DNA of 64,000 nucleotides from Solanum dulcamara (lineage: Eukaryota > Streptophyta > Magnoliopsida > Solanales > Solanaceae), in NCBI RefSeq assembly GCF_947179165.1, contig NC_077239.1, positions 68,242,634 through 68,306,633 on the forward strand, in the 5' to 3' direction. Position 1 is the first letter of the stretch. Each line of letters begins with the position of its first letter. Made by a program: the position numbers and the translations under genes. The notes beneath the pieces are model-generated. The model was not told the origin of the DNA. It ran no database searches and saw only the letters and a program-made list of their open reading frames with translations. This document shows, piece by piece, positions 45,027 to 56,410 of the stretch.

Positions 45027-47248
45027 TGTAAGACCCCGGAAGTTAGAAAGTAGAAACCAAGGAGAAAAATCTCAAAATATTGAACAGATCTATATGAACG
45101 AGTCACTCTACGGCTCGTAGATCTTTCTACGGCTCATAACGTTGAGTCATAGAGTGACCCCTCGAGTAAAATGAGATGTTGCCCTTAGAAAAGGTTCTAC
45201 ATCTCAAGAGGATGAGTCATCGTCATTTTGATGGGTCATAGGAACCTCTCGTAAACCAGACCTCATAGGACTCGTTCAAAGATCCCTTAAGACCAAGTCT
45301 ATGGCTTGTCAGGATGGGTTGTAGAAGTTTTTAAGGGTCGTAACAACGACTCATGACAAAACTTGAGAGACCCTCCAATTTACAGGTTTTTGGAACCTAC
45401 AGGATGAGCCCAAAGAACGGTCATTTCTTTTATGATGGGTCGTAAACTAGAGTTGTTCCAAAACTTCAGAGACTTAATTTTTTATACTTTTCTCAGACCT
45501 GCAAGACTCTAAACTACTCGTCAACACTTTGACGTCCCGTAGAAATGGATTCATCGGGCCAAATTTCCAGATTTTAATGAAGGGCAATTGAGTCTTTTAC
45601 CAAATTCGGTTCAATGAACCTAGACACTTTTATGGCCAAGTTTAAAATATATAAATATTAAATTCTTTAAATTCCCCTTCTATTCAATTTATTCTACAAA
45701 AATTTGACTAAGGCAAGAACAAAGTCTCTCAAGGTTTCTCTACAAATTCAAACAAGGGTTTCCATATTTCTTCAAGATTCTCCTTCAACACATAAGTGAA
45801 TTCAAGCAAGGTATGTGGGAATTGATTTATGGGCTCTTTTCACCCATGAAGTCCCAAATATTCGTTAAGTTTTCATTCAATTTTCAATTGATTATGAACC
45901 CTAGTTTTGATGAATTGCATTGAGCTAGTTTGATTTCATTTTTAAATGTTATCAATGATATTTATATGCATGTTCTCATATGAATTGCATGATTTCAAGA
46001 TGAATTATAGATGCCCATGCATAAAGCAATATTTTCAAGCTATTATTATGAAGTTAAGATGAGTTTATGAGTTGATCATGAGTTAAATAATTTTCAATGA
46101 AAGTTTTAAATGAGTTAAATTTGAGATTTATGATTCTAAACTTAAATTTATGATGATGATCATAGTTAAGATCAAAAGATGGTGATAAAGATGATTCTCA
46201 CTAAAGTTATGGATTCTTTGAATCACCAAGTAGATGAGCTATTCCTAATATGTTTTAACGATGGATTAATAGGCAGTTACTATCTTTCCTTACTATGTTA
46301 TGATTATGTTTTAAGGAGTTTCAGTTAGGTTATTTACTAGGCACCGAGAGGACTTCTAGGTGAGTTTTGTCGGGCATAATTGGTTATCTAAGTTAATTCT
46401 AATAGCAACCTAAAGTCCCAAACTACGTTGCCCACGTAGGTTGACTTCATAGCCTAGATAGTGGATCCACATAGCCCAGTTGAATAGTCACTTTTAGAGT
46501 ATGCCCTAGCAAGGTAGCCTCTCATGTTTCAATGTAGGAGTCATCAGCCTATCTCGATGTAGGAGTCATAGGATTCCATGTAATAGCTTGCATGGTCTTA
46601 GTTGACGGTTAAATGTCCTATCTCACACAAGTTGGAGTTAAAGTTATGAGTTTATGATAAAGTTTTATGATATGCATTGACCAAGAGTTTCTTATGATTT
46701 ACATTGCTTTGAAGCTTTACCCATGTTCATTATGATTGGTCATGCATCTTATGGCATATTGATTATATTTTTTTACTTGTTCATGCATACCTCACATACT
46801 TAGTACATTTAAACCTACTAACACATATTTTACCTATATTATCTCATAATGTAGTGTCGGATGATGCTCGTAATTATTCCACTCGTGGCTAGAGATTTCT
46901 TTAGATTCAACGAAGTTGGTGAGTCCTCATTCTATCGAGGACAAGACTTTTATTCATGATTACTATTGTCTTTACTTTCTTCTATTATTAGGATGAGCTA
47001 GGAGCGTGTCCTAAGGCCCTGTCAAGGGTTAAACTAGAGGCATGTTTAGACGATAATGTGATGTAGTCCATGTGGGCGTTGATTGGTTGATTTTATACCT
47101 TAGTCCCATTACCTTGTGATATTACTTCCTCTCATATTTATATTGTTCTTTACCTTATGTATGCGATGTATACTAAGATGGATTATGGTTAGGGTCCCTC
47201 GCATCCCGATTGCTGTATTATGACTAGGCCCTAGGCCGGGTTATGACA
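45027..47248 (+). repeat. 3' LTR of T6
   Basis: It is 2222 bp, from TGTAAGACCCCGG to GGGTTATGACA, followed by the AAAAC duplication. Its first 480 bp match the stub at 42445. A TATAAATATTAAATTC stretch at about 45650 may be the old promoter. The part 46880-46950 corresponds to the place where the T3 LTR carries the rDNA insert; there is none here. No gene is present. Confidence 0.92.
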
Positions 47249-47253
47249 AAAAC
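47249..47253. repeat. Target-site duplication of T6, right copy
   Basis: AAAAC, identical to 42440-42444. Confidence 0.92.
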
Positions 47254-47601
47254 ATGTGGGCATGGTGGATTATGAGTTGGAGTTTCCTTTGGAAATGACT
47301 ATGGTTCATCCGGTGTTTCATGTGTCAATGTTGAGAAAATATATAGGTGATCTAAATTCCATTGTTCCTCTAAAAGTAGTGAATGTTGAAGAAAACTTGA
47401 CTTATAAAGAGGTCCCGATTGAAATTTTGGACCGGCAAGTTAAGAGATTGAGGAACAAAGAAGTTGCATTCGTTAAATTCCTTCAGAAAAACCAACAAGT
47501 TGAAAGTGACACATGGGAAGTGGAAGCAGATATGATGAAACGTTACCCTCATCTCTTCCATTCTACTCAAGCCAAAGGTACTAAGTTACTCATGCTCAAA
47601 T
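47249..47601 (+). pseudogene. pol: T5 integrase end and chromodomain-like tail
   Basis: It continues the T5 integrase broken at 42444. HVGMVDYELEFPLEMTMVHP, VFHVSMLRKYIGDLNSIVPL, then the tail ILDRQVKRLRNKEVAFVKFL and ESDTWEVEADMMKRYPHLF up to about 47562, closing with TAG at 47601-47603. This frame is open throughout. The tail corresponds to the chromodomain-like end of chromovirus integrases; the aromatic cage residues of true chromodomains cannot be judged from this. Confidence 0.9.
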
Positions 47602-47603
47602 AG

Positions 47604-47817
47604 TTAAAACTCCTACGTTTTAGTTTTCCTAAGTCTTCATATGCATTCATGTTCACGAAGTTGAATTTTTAAGTCATATTTAATGCTAAGTTTAAAGATC
47701 TCATATTTGTGCATTTAAGTGACATTGTATTCATGTTGGGTTGCTAGTCCTCGTGCCATATCCTTTTCTATGCTAATAATTCTCATTCGAGGAAGAATAT
47801 TCCCAAGGGGGGGATAT
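47604..47817 (+). other. T5 3' spacer and polypurine tract
   Basis: Non-coding. The end AAGGGGGGGATAT (47805-47817) is the PPT directly before TGTAAGATCCC of the LTR. Confidence 0.82.
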
Positions 47818-49541
47818 TGTAAGATCCCAAAAATTTAGAAAGTACTAAAATGAGGAAAAAGGAATGAAAATATAGAAAACTGGCACTAGGTATCGACCAC
47901 AAAAGGCCATCACAGGCCGTGGTGCACACCATGCCTAATGGTTAGCCACCGTAATGGTGATTCAGAGGCTCATACCTACAAGGAAAGGACCACAACGAGG
48001 GACCATGGACTATAGTGAGATCCATGGGTCGTGAAGCCCTCCTTGGTGACCCCTCCCTAAGGCCCTCAAGAAACTTCCTAAGAAAAGGACAATAGATGAC
48101 CACCACGGGTCGTGGAGCCCTTTATGGACCATGGTGTGTTCCCATAGTGGTCACTCTGTAGGCCTCCTGCAGGACCTGCACCACGGCCATGTTTTTCATA
48201 GACCTTTATGCCCTTCACGGACCGTTAAGGTCTCCATGAAGAAATTTCAAAGGCCCTCCCTACAAACTCTCAAAAATATTTCCCAAGTCAAACATCACGG
48301 GACCGTACCACGGACCATGAAAGGTCCTGGTGGATCCAGTTCAGCCAGAATTTTAAAAGGGACATTTTTAGTTTTTTCCTATATTTTAACACAAAGTGAG
48401 GTTGTTTTGAGAGAAGAATTCACCTATCTAAAAGAACCTAAGTCCTTCCTACACTCATTGCCTTCACTCACATTCTAAGAACCCAAACCCTAACCTTTCA
48501 AGTTCTCTCTAAGTCCCTTCCATTTTCAAGAAAGGTTCTTGGGTTTCACTCCAATAAGATCAAGTCTCTATTTATTTCCAAGTTTTGCATTAAGGAATTG
48601 TCTTCCTAAGGTATGTGGGTCTCATCCATAGTTCTTCCACCCATGGAGCTCAAATATTTTCTCAACTTATTATTTAAAATTTTAAATGATGAAATCTTAT
48701 GAGTTTTTTATATGATGGTTCAAAATTCATAGATTATGGTTTATTTGAAGCTTATTTACCTACATTGATATATATTGACTCTCAATTGCATGAAATGGAT
48801 GATTTGTCAAGTTCGTTATATGAAGGCATGAAAGTAGTTTTAAAGTGTATGTGGTAGGTTATTTTAAGATATTTTAATTGTTGAATTTCCATCACTCGCA
48901 TACATTCTTGCATTGTTTTAAATGTATTTTAAAGTTGAATGAAATGAACCCACCTTATTTCATTATGTCGAAATAAAGTTGAATTGAAAGCTTTGACTCC
49001 AAATGAAGGTTTTATGAAAGCAAATGTTTATGTTTAAAGGGAGTCTTATGAAATGAAAGAATGATTGAATGATGATGAATGGGCTTTATATCTAAAGAAT
49101 GAATTCAGTATGATAAGGACAATTCTCACATATTTGAATCAAATGAAAGGTTTTAATGAGCTATTCCACCGAATGATGATTTGATGTCTAAAGTTATACA
49201 AATTCTTCTGTTATTATGATATCTATATGTTATTCCTTGTGATTGAACTAGCACCGAATGTATCATGGAGTTGGGGACTCGACCTAAGGGGTCTTTAAGT
49301 ACAGTCTCATATTGCATTAACTATGCGCCAATATAGAGGCCCTTGTAAGCTATTTAGGCTAGTGGATCCACAAATAGCCCTTAATGTTAAAGTTAAAAGT
49401 ATAATTAAAGTTGACGGAGTTTTACCCAGCAAGTAGTCTCCCAGTGCCAACGTAGGGGGTTATGTTGAATTCTATATAATAACTCACATGGTATTAAATA
49501 TCAGTTACAATTATCTTCCCACAAAATGAATTGTTTTAATG

Positions 49542-49587
<46 letters not shown>

Positions 49588-50152
49588 TCTCATGAATGCA
49601 TTCACTCATGTACTATGCTTATAAATGTCTCAACGTCTTTTATTATATTGCATGTTCACATACTTAGTACATTCAAACTAGTAACGCATACTCTTTACCT
49701 ACATGATATCACCATATAGGGGCCAGTATTGCTCCACACTCTGCTCTACATGGCTAGTTGATTATGTTGAAGGCTACATAGTTGGTGAGTTCCGATATTT
49801 CTGGAATAACATCCCATTTTTCTTTTCTAGCTTATGACATGTATAGACTCTTGGTTATCTTGTGGTACTTCTAATTTTACATTTGAGGGTGAGTTAGGGA
49901 CATATCTTAGCTCCTGCCAAGTCTAACGATAGTAGAGGTATTGTTGGACGATTAGACGATCTTTGATGTTTAAGTTTGACTTGTTTTCCTAAGCTATTGA
50001 TATCTCCCTTAGTCCTATTACCCCTCTTATTTCTGCTAGTTTGAATTTCATTATCTACGAGAAGTCAAATAATTTCTAAGAGTCTTCGATGAGGTACCTC
50101 CGGGTATCTCATTCATCGTGTCACGTCTAGGCCCTAGTCTTGGATCGTAACA
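47818..50152 (+). repeat. 3' LTR of T5
   Basis: It is 2335 bp, from TGTAAGATCCCAAAAA to CTTGGATCGTAACA. The first 500 bp are rich in CACGG/CCGTG-type palindromes (for example 48110-48145 and 48295-48325). A (TA)n run lies at 49547-49583. Beyond 50152 Athila-2 spacer resumes. No gene is present; the open frame at 48131-48478 is chance. Confidence 0.9.
49547..49583. repeat. (TA)n microsatellite
   Basis: About 18 TA dinucleotides in a row inside the T5 LTR. None is seen at the matching place in the T3 or T6 LTRs. Confidence 0.97.
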
Positions 50153-51278
50153 TGTAATGAGTACATGTTTAAGAAGCTTCTGGATTACGGGAGGGATTAC
50201 AGCCCATAATGAACTTCACAAACCATTTGGCCTTCCATGTATTCCAGGTAAGGTCACTCACCTTTTCTCTAAGCCCATCACTATGGGAGGGATTATGGAC
50301 CTTGAAGAACTTTATGAACTATTTTCCCTACCATGAATCCCAAGTGAGACTCCTTCTTTCTGTCCAAGTCCCTTGTCATGAAAGCCAATACGGCCTGTGG
50401 TACTCTTCACGAGTAGCTACTACGGGTTGTGACACCTAAAATGGCTAGTTAAATAATAGCCCGACCAAGTCTAAATTAATTAGGGTTATTGAGTTTATTA
50501 CCCAATTTCACCTAAATTTGGGTCATTCTCATCTCCCCCTCTATGAACTAAAGCAAAGAACACCATTTCGATCCTTTATCATTAAAACCATTCCACCTCC
50601 CACCAATTCAAGTTGCAAGTAGTGTTTGGTGTACACATTATCAGTCGTCTTCGGTCCTAACCATTATGCTGACCTTGTAATTTGTGCTACAAGCATAGTG
50701 CAACTAGTAGGTACCTTTTACCTTTTTTGGGTTAATGTAAATTGGAAGTTGGGTCATAGTTATGATCATAAGTGTATAATTATTGTGTTAAGTTCGAACG
50801 TAGTGTGTCTGTGCATATGCTTTCTTTGTGAGAATCAGATGATTTGTATTTAAATATTAGTAGTTTGAAATTGGAGTTGATGCATACTTGTAATTCCTTA
50901 AAATTGAATTTCTGCTTGTTGATTTGTATGTTTCAATGTGCTTAATATGCTTGCAATGGTGTGAATAATGTGTTATGATATTTAAGGAATCTCGAACACT
51001 GGTAGAACTAAGGGGTTGGGGATGACGACCTTCACTACATACCGTATTGCACTTTATGATCTGTGGTGGAGGCTTGTTGTCTCCACTTCTGAAAAGTTTC
51101 TAAGTGTAGGATAACGGAAGGCATCACTGACCATGAACATCATCACGGGCCGTAGTGTTTTTTTGTGGCATCATAAGGGTTATTGTTATGCTTGTATACT
51201 ATATGGGGAAGTCTGAGTACCCACTTAAATTCGTTGCATTGTCTTGATTAAGTTACTAGCCATTTTTCACTTCCACAG
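50153..51278 (+). other. Athila-2 spacer between lost pol and extra ORF
   Basis: From 50155 it aligns with 8692 onward in Athila-1 (shared GGATTACGGGAG, AAGCAAAGA, AAGTTGCAAG). It ends with TTTTTCACTTCCACAG at 51263-51278, a good 3' splice-site look-alike five bases before the next ATG. I see no coding sequence. Confidence 0.75.
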
Positions 51279-51283
51279 GTACC

Positions 51284-53569
51284 ATGGCATGACCACACAC
51301 AAAGAATACATCCCGATCCCAACTCCATGACTCCCCATCTAGGAAATTAGTGCATGACTTGGAACAAAGATCAGAAAGCAACACATCTAGTGGATCAGAT
51401 GTTCAAGTTGCTACCACTATCTCTGTGCATGCACCTCCTACTACTAAAGCCAAGACAGGTTCCAAAGATGATGCCGCTACCTCCTTGTCTAAATAGGGAG
51501 CAGCCGGCTCGGCCATTGAGGTAAGAAGGGACAAAGAAAAATTTGTAGAGGACAGTGGTGACATAAATGTAGCCGACAGTGGTGACGACGGACTGGATGA
51601 TATCGAGAGATTTGCTCATTAGAAAGAATCTGATCCAAGTGCACAACAAATACTTATCAATTTTTTAAGGAATAGGTAGCTTATTCTAGGTTAGTACGAA
51701 ATCTTTGCCAATGGCCTTACCAAAGGGTCCAAAGGCCTAAATAAACAACCTATTGTGCCAGAGGTTTGGGTGATCATTGATAACCTATCTGCCTTGCCTG
51801 AGATCAAATATCTCTTCTTCAAGTATCATTTTGAGTGGATGACTAAGGACCTAGGCTTTTATAGTGAAAATCTCATTCGGTAGTTCTATTCTACTTATGT
51901 CGCTGCGATGATGAATGTAATACCTGAGAAGACCTCAAAAAAGAAGAAAATAGCCTTGGCATTTTAGTCAACACCGATGAATAAGGTCATGGTTCATGGA
52001 AACATAGTTGACATCTCCGAGACCACACTCACCAAATTCTTATATGGTCTAGAATTCTAGACCAATGTTCAAATGGGTCTCTACGAGCATACGCACCATG
52101 TGGTTAGTGATGAGGGGAGGATGAGTGACCCTAAGGAGAAAAAAAAAACTTTATGGTGGATTGCCGATCACATCGTGATTAAGGGTGTAAATGCGCCTTG
52201 GGTCACTAACCCTAGGCAATTGTTTACTAAAGCTTCTCTCACTTTCTTTGCAAAGTTTTGGTGGGTTATTATCCGTGTCCATATTTGACCAATAGGGAAT
52301 GACAAAACACTAAAATCTACACAAGCGTCACTAGTAGCCTGTATCATGGTTTGCTTTGGATTACACAGTAGTCAGTTTCCTATTAAAAAATAACATCTAC
52401 CTCGAGTGTAGATATAATTCCACTCTAATAAAGTGAGAGGGCTAAAAAGGAATTTAATTGCGATCGAGATTTGTAACAGATCTTTTAATAAGCAAGCTGG
52501 GCTTTCATTCTTGTGTTTGATTAGGAGACCGTGTAAGTTTGCAGGTACCCCAGTATGCAGACACTTTGACAGGCGTATCACAATGATGAAGTCAACAAAT
52601 GCCGTAATAATAAAAGATTTGGACAATCCACTGTACAAAACCAAGCTAGGTCGACCCATTGTGCTATTTTATATTACCATAGGCCCACCCCCTCCTACTC
52701 TAGCTTTAGAGGGTAAGACTTCAGTCCCTCCGATGAAGGAGGCCATAGAGTAGCCCGAGGGTTACACCAGGCTTACTCCTTCTACTCCCGCAGCTTCAGG
52801 TATGATGATCACTATTTCTTACACACTCCTTGAGCGATTGGTATATGATCAATGAAAACCACGCGCATTAGTAGATCAGGTGATTGAGAAACTACCTAGG
52901 GTGGTCCAGACATAGATGCAACAGGAGGCGACTCATCTTCGTATTGAGCTCAGGCAGGATATGTCACTTATATAGGGTTACACAGATAGACTTGAGGACC
53001 ATATTAATAGTTAGAGTGATCAGTTAAGTGCTGAGGAGATTGCATCTATTCGGATTGATTGACCACTTTATGAGAGGTCATTGGTAAATTAAAAGAATAA
53101 TCAACCTCTATTATCTCTACTAGTATTATGATACTTTGCTACAGCTGCTATCTGTACCTCCTACACCCGTGCAGCTAAAGGGCATATGGGAATCCATTTT
53201 ATCACTCGAGCTTGATAAAAAGGGTAAGGCAACAAGCGATGACAGTAAGACAGCTCACCTAATAAGGATGAAAAGAAAAGGAGGGTTGAGAAGAAAGTAG
53301 TAAAGAGAACAAAGCGCATCTCTAAAAAGGAAGACCCGGAGAAGGCGGAGCTACTTAGACAGAAGGTTGAGTTTGCTAAGGTTAGAGCATCTTCTAGTGG
53401 ACTCACTCCTTTTGATACTACTGCAATTCCGACTCCAACTGTGACGCTAAGTGAGGTGCCTTCCAACATGCTTACTCTTGCTACAGGCAATGACCATTCA
53501 GAGGAGCCTACATCATTTAGTTCACCGACCGATGTTGGTTCCACTACACTACTACCGACTAACACCTAG
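51284..53569 (+). pseudogene. Extra ORF in env position, Athila-2 copy
   Basis: Start ATG 51284-51286; in-register stop TAG 53567-53569, so about 760 codons. Acidic N-terminal part (51530-51620) and middle part with NGLTKGSKGLNKQPIVPEVW and NLSALPEIKYLFFKYHFEW (51715-51840), then LWWIADHIVIKGVNAPWVTN and AKFWWVIIRVHI ending near 52288. A Gly/Pro/Thr-rich linker (52680-52800) precedes the basic Lys-rich C-terminal part (53215-53345). It is homologous to 4365-6523 and 10032-12217. Broken by stops at 51288-51290, 51496-51498, 51622-51624, 51966-51968 and others. No membrane segment is visible. Function unknown; the env role is only positional. Confidence 0.72.
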
Positions 53570-55090
53570 GGCATTGCAGGTATGATTACTTCTCTTGTAT
53601 TTATTTTTGAGCCTTTTGACGAGCAATTGAGGACAATGCATAATTATTTGATAGGGGTGGGGAATTCTGATGCTTGGAGTTTTTGTTGTCATGTTTCTTT
53701 TCTCTCAAGCGTATATCTAGTAGAACTGGCATATTTAGGTTATTTCTATATAAATACAAGAGTTTATAGAAGTATATAGTAGCCTGTGAAATGAAATGAG
53801 TAGAACTGAACAAAAATGACTATCAACTAAAAAATGACTCCCAATTAAAAATTTGGTGAAATACAATGTGATTGGCCTGGACTATGAAAACTGACTTGAT
53901 AAGATCTTTATAGGAAATTGTACATATTAACTTGTCAATCAAATGCTAGCTAAGAAATGGGCTTGTTGATTAGTGTTGAACAGTATAGCATATGTGCCAT
54001 GTGTGAGAGAGCTTAACTACCTAGTTTGAATAATGCATCTGTAAGCTAGAATTTGTCTGGTTTATCTTACTGAAATGATTGAATATCTTGATTAGGATAC
54101 GATCATAGGCTGTTATTGAAACTGAGTCACTTTGCCTAAAAATAATCCACCAAATGAAAGCATTCCCTTTGAAACAAAAGTTTGAGCCTGAAAAAGACTT
54201 TTTCTTTAACATAACACAAATCACCTTTCCTGTCTAACTGTAGGCCTTTATCTTGTCCTTGGTCCCTCCTAGGACATGTGCACCTCAACTCATACCAATA
54301 ACCTAATTTGAGGATGACTACTATAAAGAGAAATAAAAAAGTGGGGTATGCAAAAATTTGTGTGATATAAGGAAAAATAATAAGCATGGGGGTGTGGCTG
54401 CTAATGAAATAAAAGAACAAATGTTATGTATCAAAAAATTCAGAATTATAATAAGAAAACACACTTAGAAAAAAAAAGAATAAAGGTGGAAACCACATCC
54501 GGGAGAGAATAGAGAAGTAAACAAGGGGATGAAATAGTTTGGGTATTGGAAAAAAAGTAGCTAAGTAAAAGTAGAGTCAAGGAGGGGCAAAGTAGTCACT
54601 TAAATCCTAAATGTATCCTACCTAAGCTCGAGCCAACGTTACAAGGAAAGAAAGTCCTAATGTGATCCAAAAAATGCTAATCAAAAGTGCAGTGTAGAAA
54701 ATAAGGGCAAGCCTATGGCCTATACGCGTGCATTGATTGAACTTTATTTATGAGTATGAGTAAGTTCATCCCAATCTCTATTCAATTTGTACATATAGTG
54801 CGAGAGACTTCTTTGTTGTAAGGGCACTATGATTATATCAATTGAGTTGCTATATTGATTAGTATACTATCATTTGCATTTGCTTGGTTGACTCTGAGTA
54901 GTATGATATCGTAAATCGATCCTCGTGAGTTAGTTGGATTGCTAGTGTATTTCATAGTCAAGTAAATTGAATAGGAGGGTCATGGTTGATGTGTTGGGTT
55001 GCTATATATCTTTTTATAGCCATTTGTGTTTACGCATTGTATTGTTTTTTTGTCATTTTTTGAGGACAAACAATGGTTCTAAGTTGAGGG
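53570..55090 (+). other. Athila-2 3' spacer and polypurine tract
   Basis: Non-coding. It matches 12218-13825 of Athila-1, including the weak hairpin unit (CCTAATTTGAGGATG, 54302-54316; only one here). It ends with TCTAAGTTGAGGG (55078-55090), the PPT directly before the LTR. Confidence 0.77.
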
Positions 55091-56410
55091 TGTTGATATA
55101 TCGCGTATTTATGATACTTTCGACGCTCAATATAGTGAATTAGTGTGCATTGCAATCATGTTTTTGTATATATGATATGTGTTTTGTTCATTTTGGTGGA
55201 AAACTAAGTCGTGTATGAGTTTGGATGATTTTATCGATCTGAGATATTATTTTGCTGAAGACTGAGGAGTAAAAGCTTCACCACGGGGCCATGGTGTCTG
55301 TCGTATTGTTGATATGAGGAAGGGCCTGATGCTGGAATTTTGACAAATTTTAACTCCACAGAACCCTTTTACAGGCCATGGAGTCCACTACGGACCGTGA
55401 TGATGGCTCATGAAGGCTGACCAAGGAAGATTTGGGAATATCTCTAATGATGGAACTACGGACCCCAATACGGGCCTTAGTCAGTACCATGAGGCGTGGT
55501 GCTTGCTTGTGAAGATATGAAGGCCACCATGTGGTGGAACTAAGTCAAGGACCACAAAGAAGGATTACGGACCGTGAAGATCTGCACGGTCCATAATGTT
55601 TGGGCGTGAACTATGCCGACTTAAGTTTTCCTAGTTGGTTTAGGATTAGGTTTTATAATTCTATAAATACCTGAATTTATTATGTTTTTAAGGTTATGCA
55701 GTATTATTATATTTTTAGTTATTATTGTGAACAACACTGAGAGGCACATTCTATTACTTCTTGAGATTGATACTTGAAATATAATTTTGGTTTTCATTCT
55801 TGATTCATGATTCGTGTATGTGATTCAAGGTTTAGTTCTTTATTCACGTAGGTATTGATTTATGAATTCTACACAAATTCTCATTCCTTTACATAACATT
55901 ATAAGTATCTAAGCCCACAACTAGGGTTGTGGGAACCATGACATCATAACGAATTTGGCAAATGTGTAAGGTGATTTTCGTTAAGCGTTTTGCATGTATT
56001 GTGATTTTGTTCATCTAAAAGTCTTTCTTAATGAGTGCACGCATTTTAAACCTTCATGTATTCATTTCTTTCCCGCAGTAAGGTAGTGATTAGGAAAATA
56101 TTATCACAACATTAATTTGGAGGAATAAAGCTTCATCTAAGATACTTGAGCCCGGGAGGGGATAGTACTCTAAGATCTAGAGCGAGGGTTAGTAAAGCAT
56201 ATATTCTAATATCGGAAGGAGATAAATGAAATGTATCTAACAAGGACCGGGAGGTGAATTATATTTTATATAACTCACTAGATTTTACATTCAATGCATT
56301 GAAAAGTTACCACTAACACGATTAGTCTATGGAGTTAAACGTCATGGGGAACATATTCCTAGCTAAATTCTCATATATTTCACAAGCTAATTATTAGTTA
56401 CTTTGCTAAA
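55091..56410 (+). repeat. 3' LTR of Athila-2, interrupted by T7
   Basis: It starts TGTTGATATATC after the PPT. From 55398 it runs parallel to the 5' LTR at 35286 with high similarity. At 56410 the match (...TTACTTTGCTAAA, compare 36286-36298) stops and T7 begins. About 210 bp of LTR should continue on the far side of T7. CTAAA (56406-56410) is the likely target duplication of T7. Confidence 0.88.

Larger units (their letters stand above)
42445..47248 (+). mobile_element. T6: internally deleted chromovirus-like element nested in T5 integrase
   Basis: It is 4.8 kb between exact AAAAC repeats. It begins with about 480 bp of 5' LTR, jumps directly into RNase H, continues through integrase and chromodomain-like tail, PPT and a full 2.2-kb 3' LTR. 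The rest of the 5' LTR, PBS, gag, protease and RT are missing. The host frame reads on across the insertion point if one copy of AAAAC is kept. Relatively young by its long open frame (42950-43723). Confidence 0.94.
38678..50152 (+). mobile_element. T5: chromovirus-like element lying in Athila-2, interrupted by T6
   Basis: T5 has gag (5' end missing), protease, RT, RNase H and integrase up to 42444, then T6, then the integrase end, chromodomain-like tail, PPT and 3' LTR (47818-50152). The 5' LTR, PBS and the first part of gag are absent. TGTAA after the 3' LTR (50153-50157) may be a target duplication, but its partner is lost with the left end. Order and motifs resemble T3 and T7. Not autonomous. 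Confidence 0.88.
35286..56410 (+). mobile_element. Athila-2: Athila-type element, pol core lost, interrupted by T5 and T7
   Basis: Pieces in order: 5' LTR remnant (35286-36510), PBS, gag, part of protease (to about 38677), then after T5 the post-pol spacer (50153-51278), extra ORF, 3' spacer, PPT and 3' LTR (55091-56410, entered by T7). The two LTRs resemble each other much more than either resembles the Athila-1 LTR, which supports their pairing. RT, RNase H and integrase are absent. The rest of the 3' LTR should lie beyond T7, outside the window. Confidence 0.87.

Noticed and set aside
48131..48478. Plus-strand open frame of 115 codons
   Set aside because: It runs through the palindrome-rich start of the T5 LTR; its openness is best explained by the repeated GC-richer motifs.
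53161..53565. Minus-strand open frame of 134 codons
   Set aside because: It is antisense to the basic C-terminal part of the extra Athila ORF, whose homologs in two other copies read on the plus strand.
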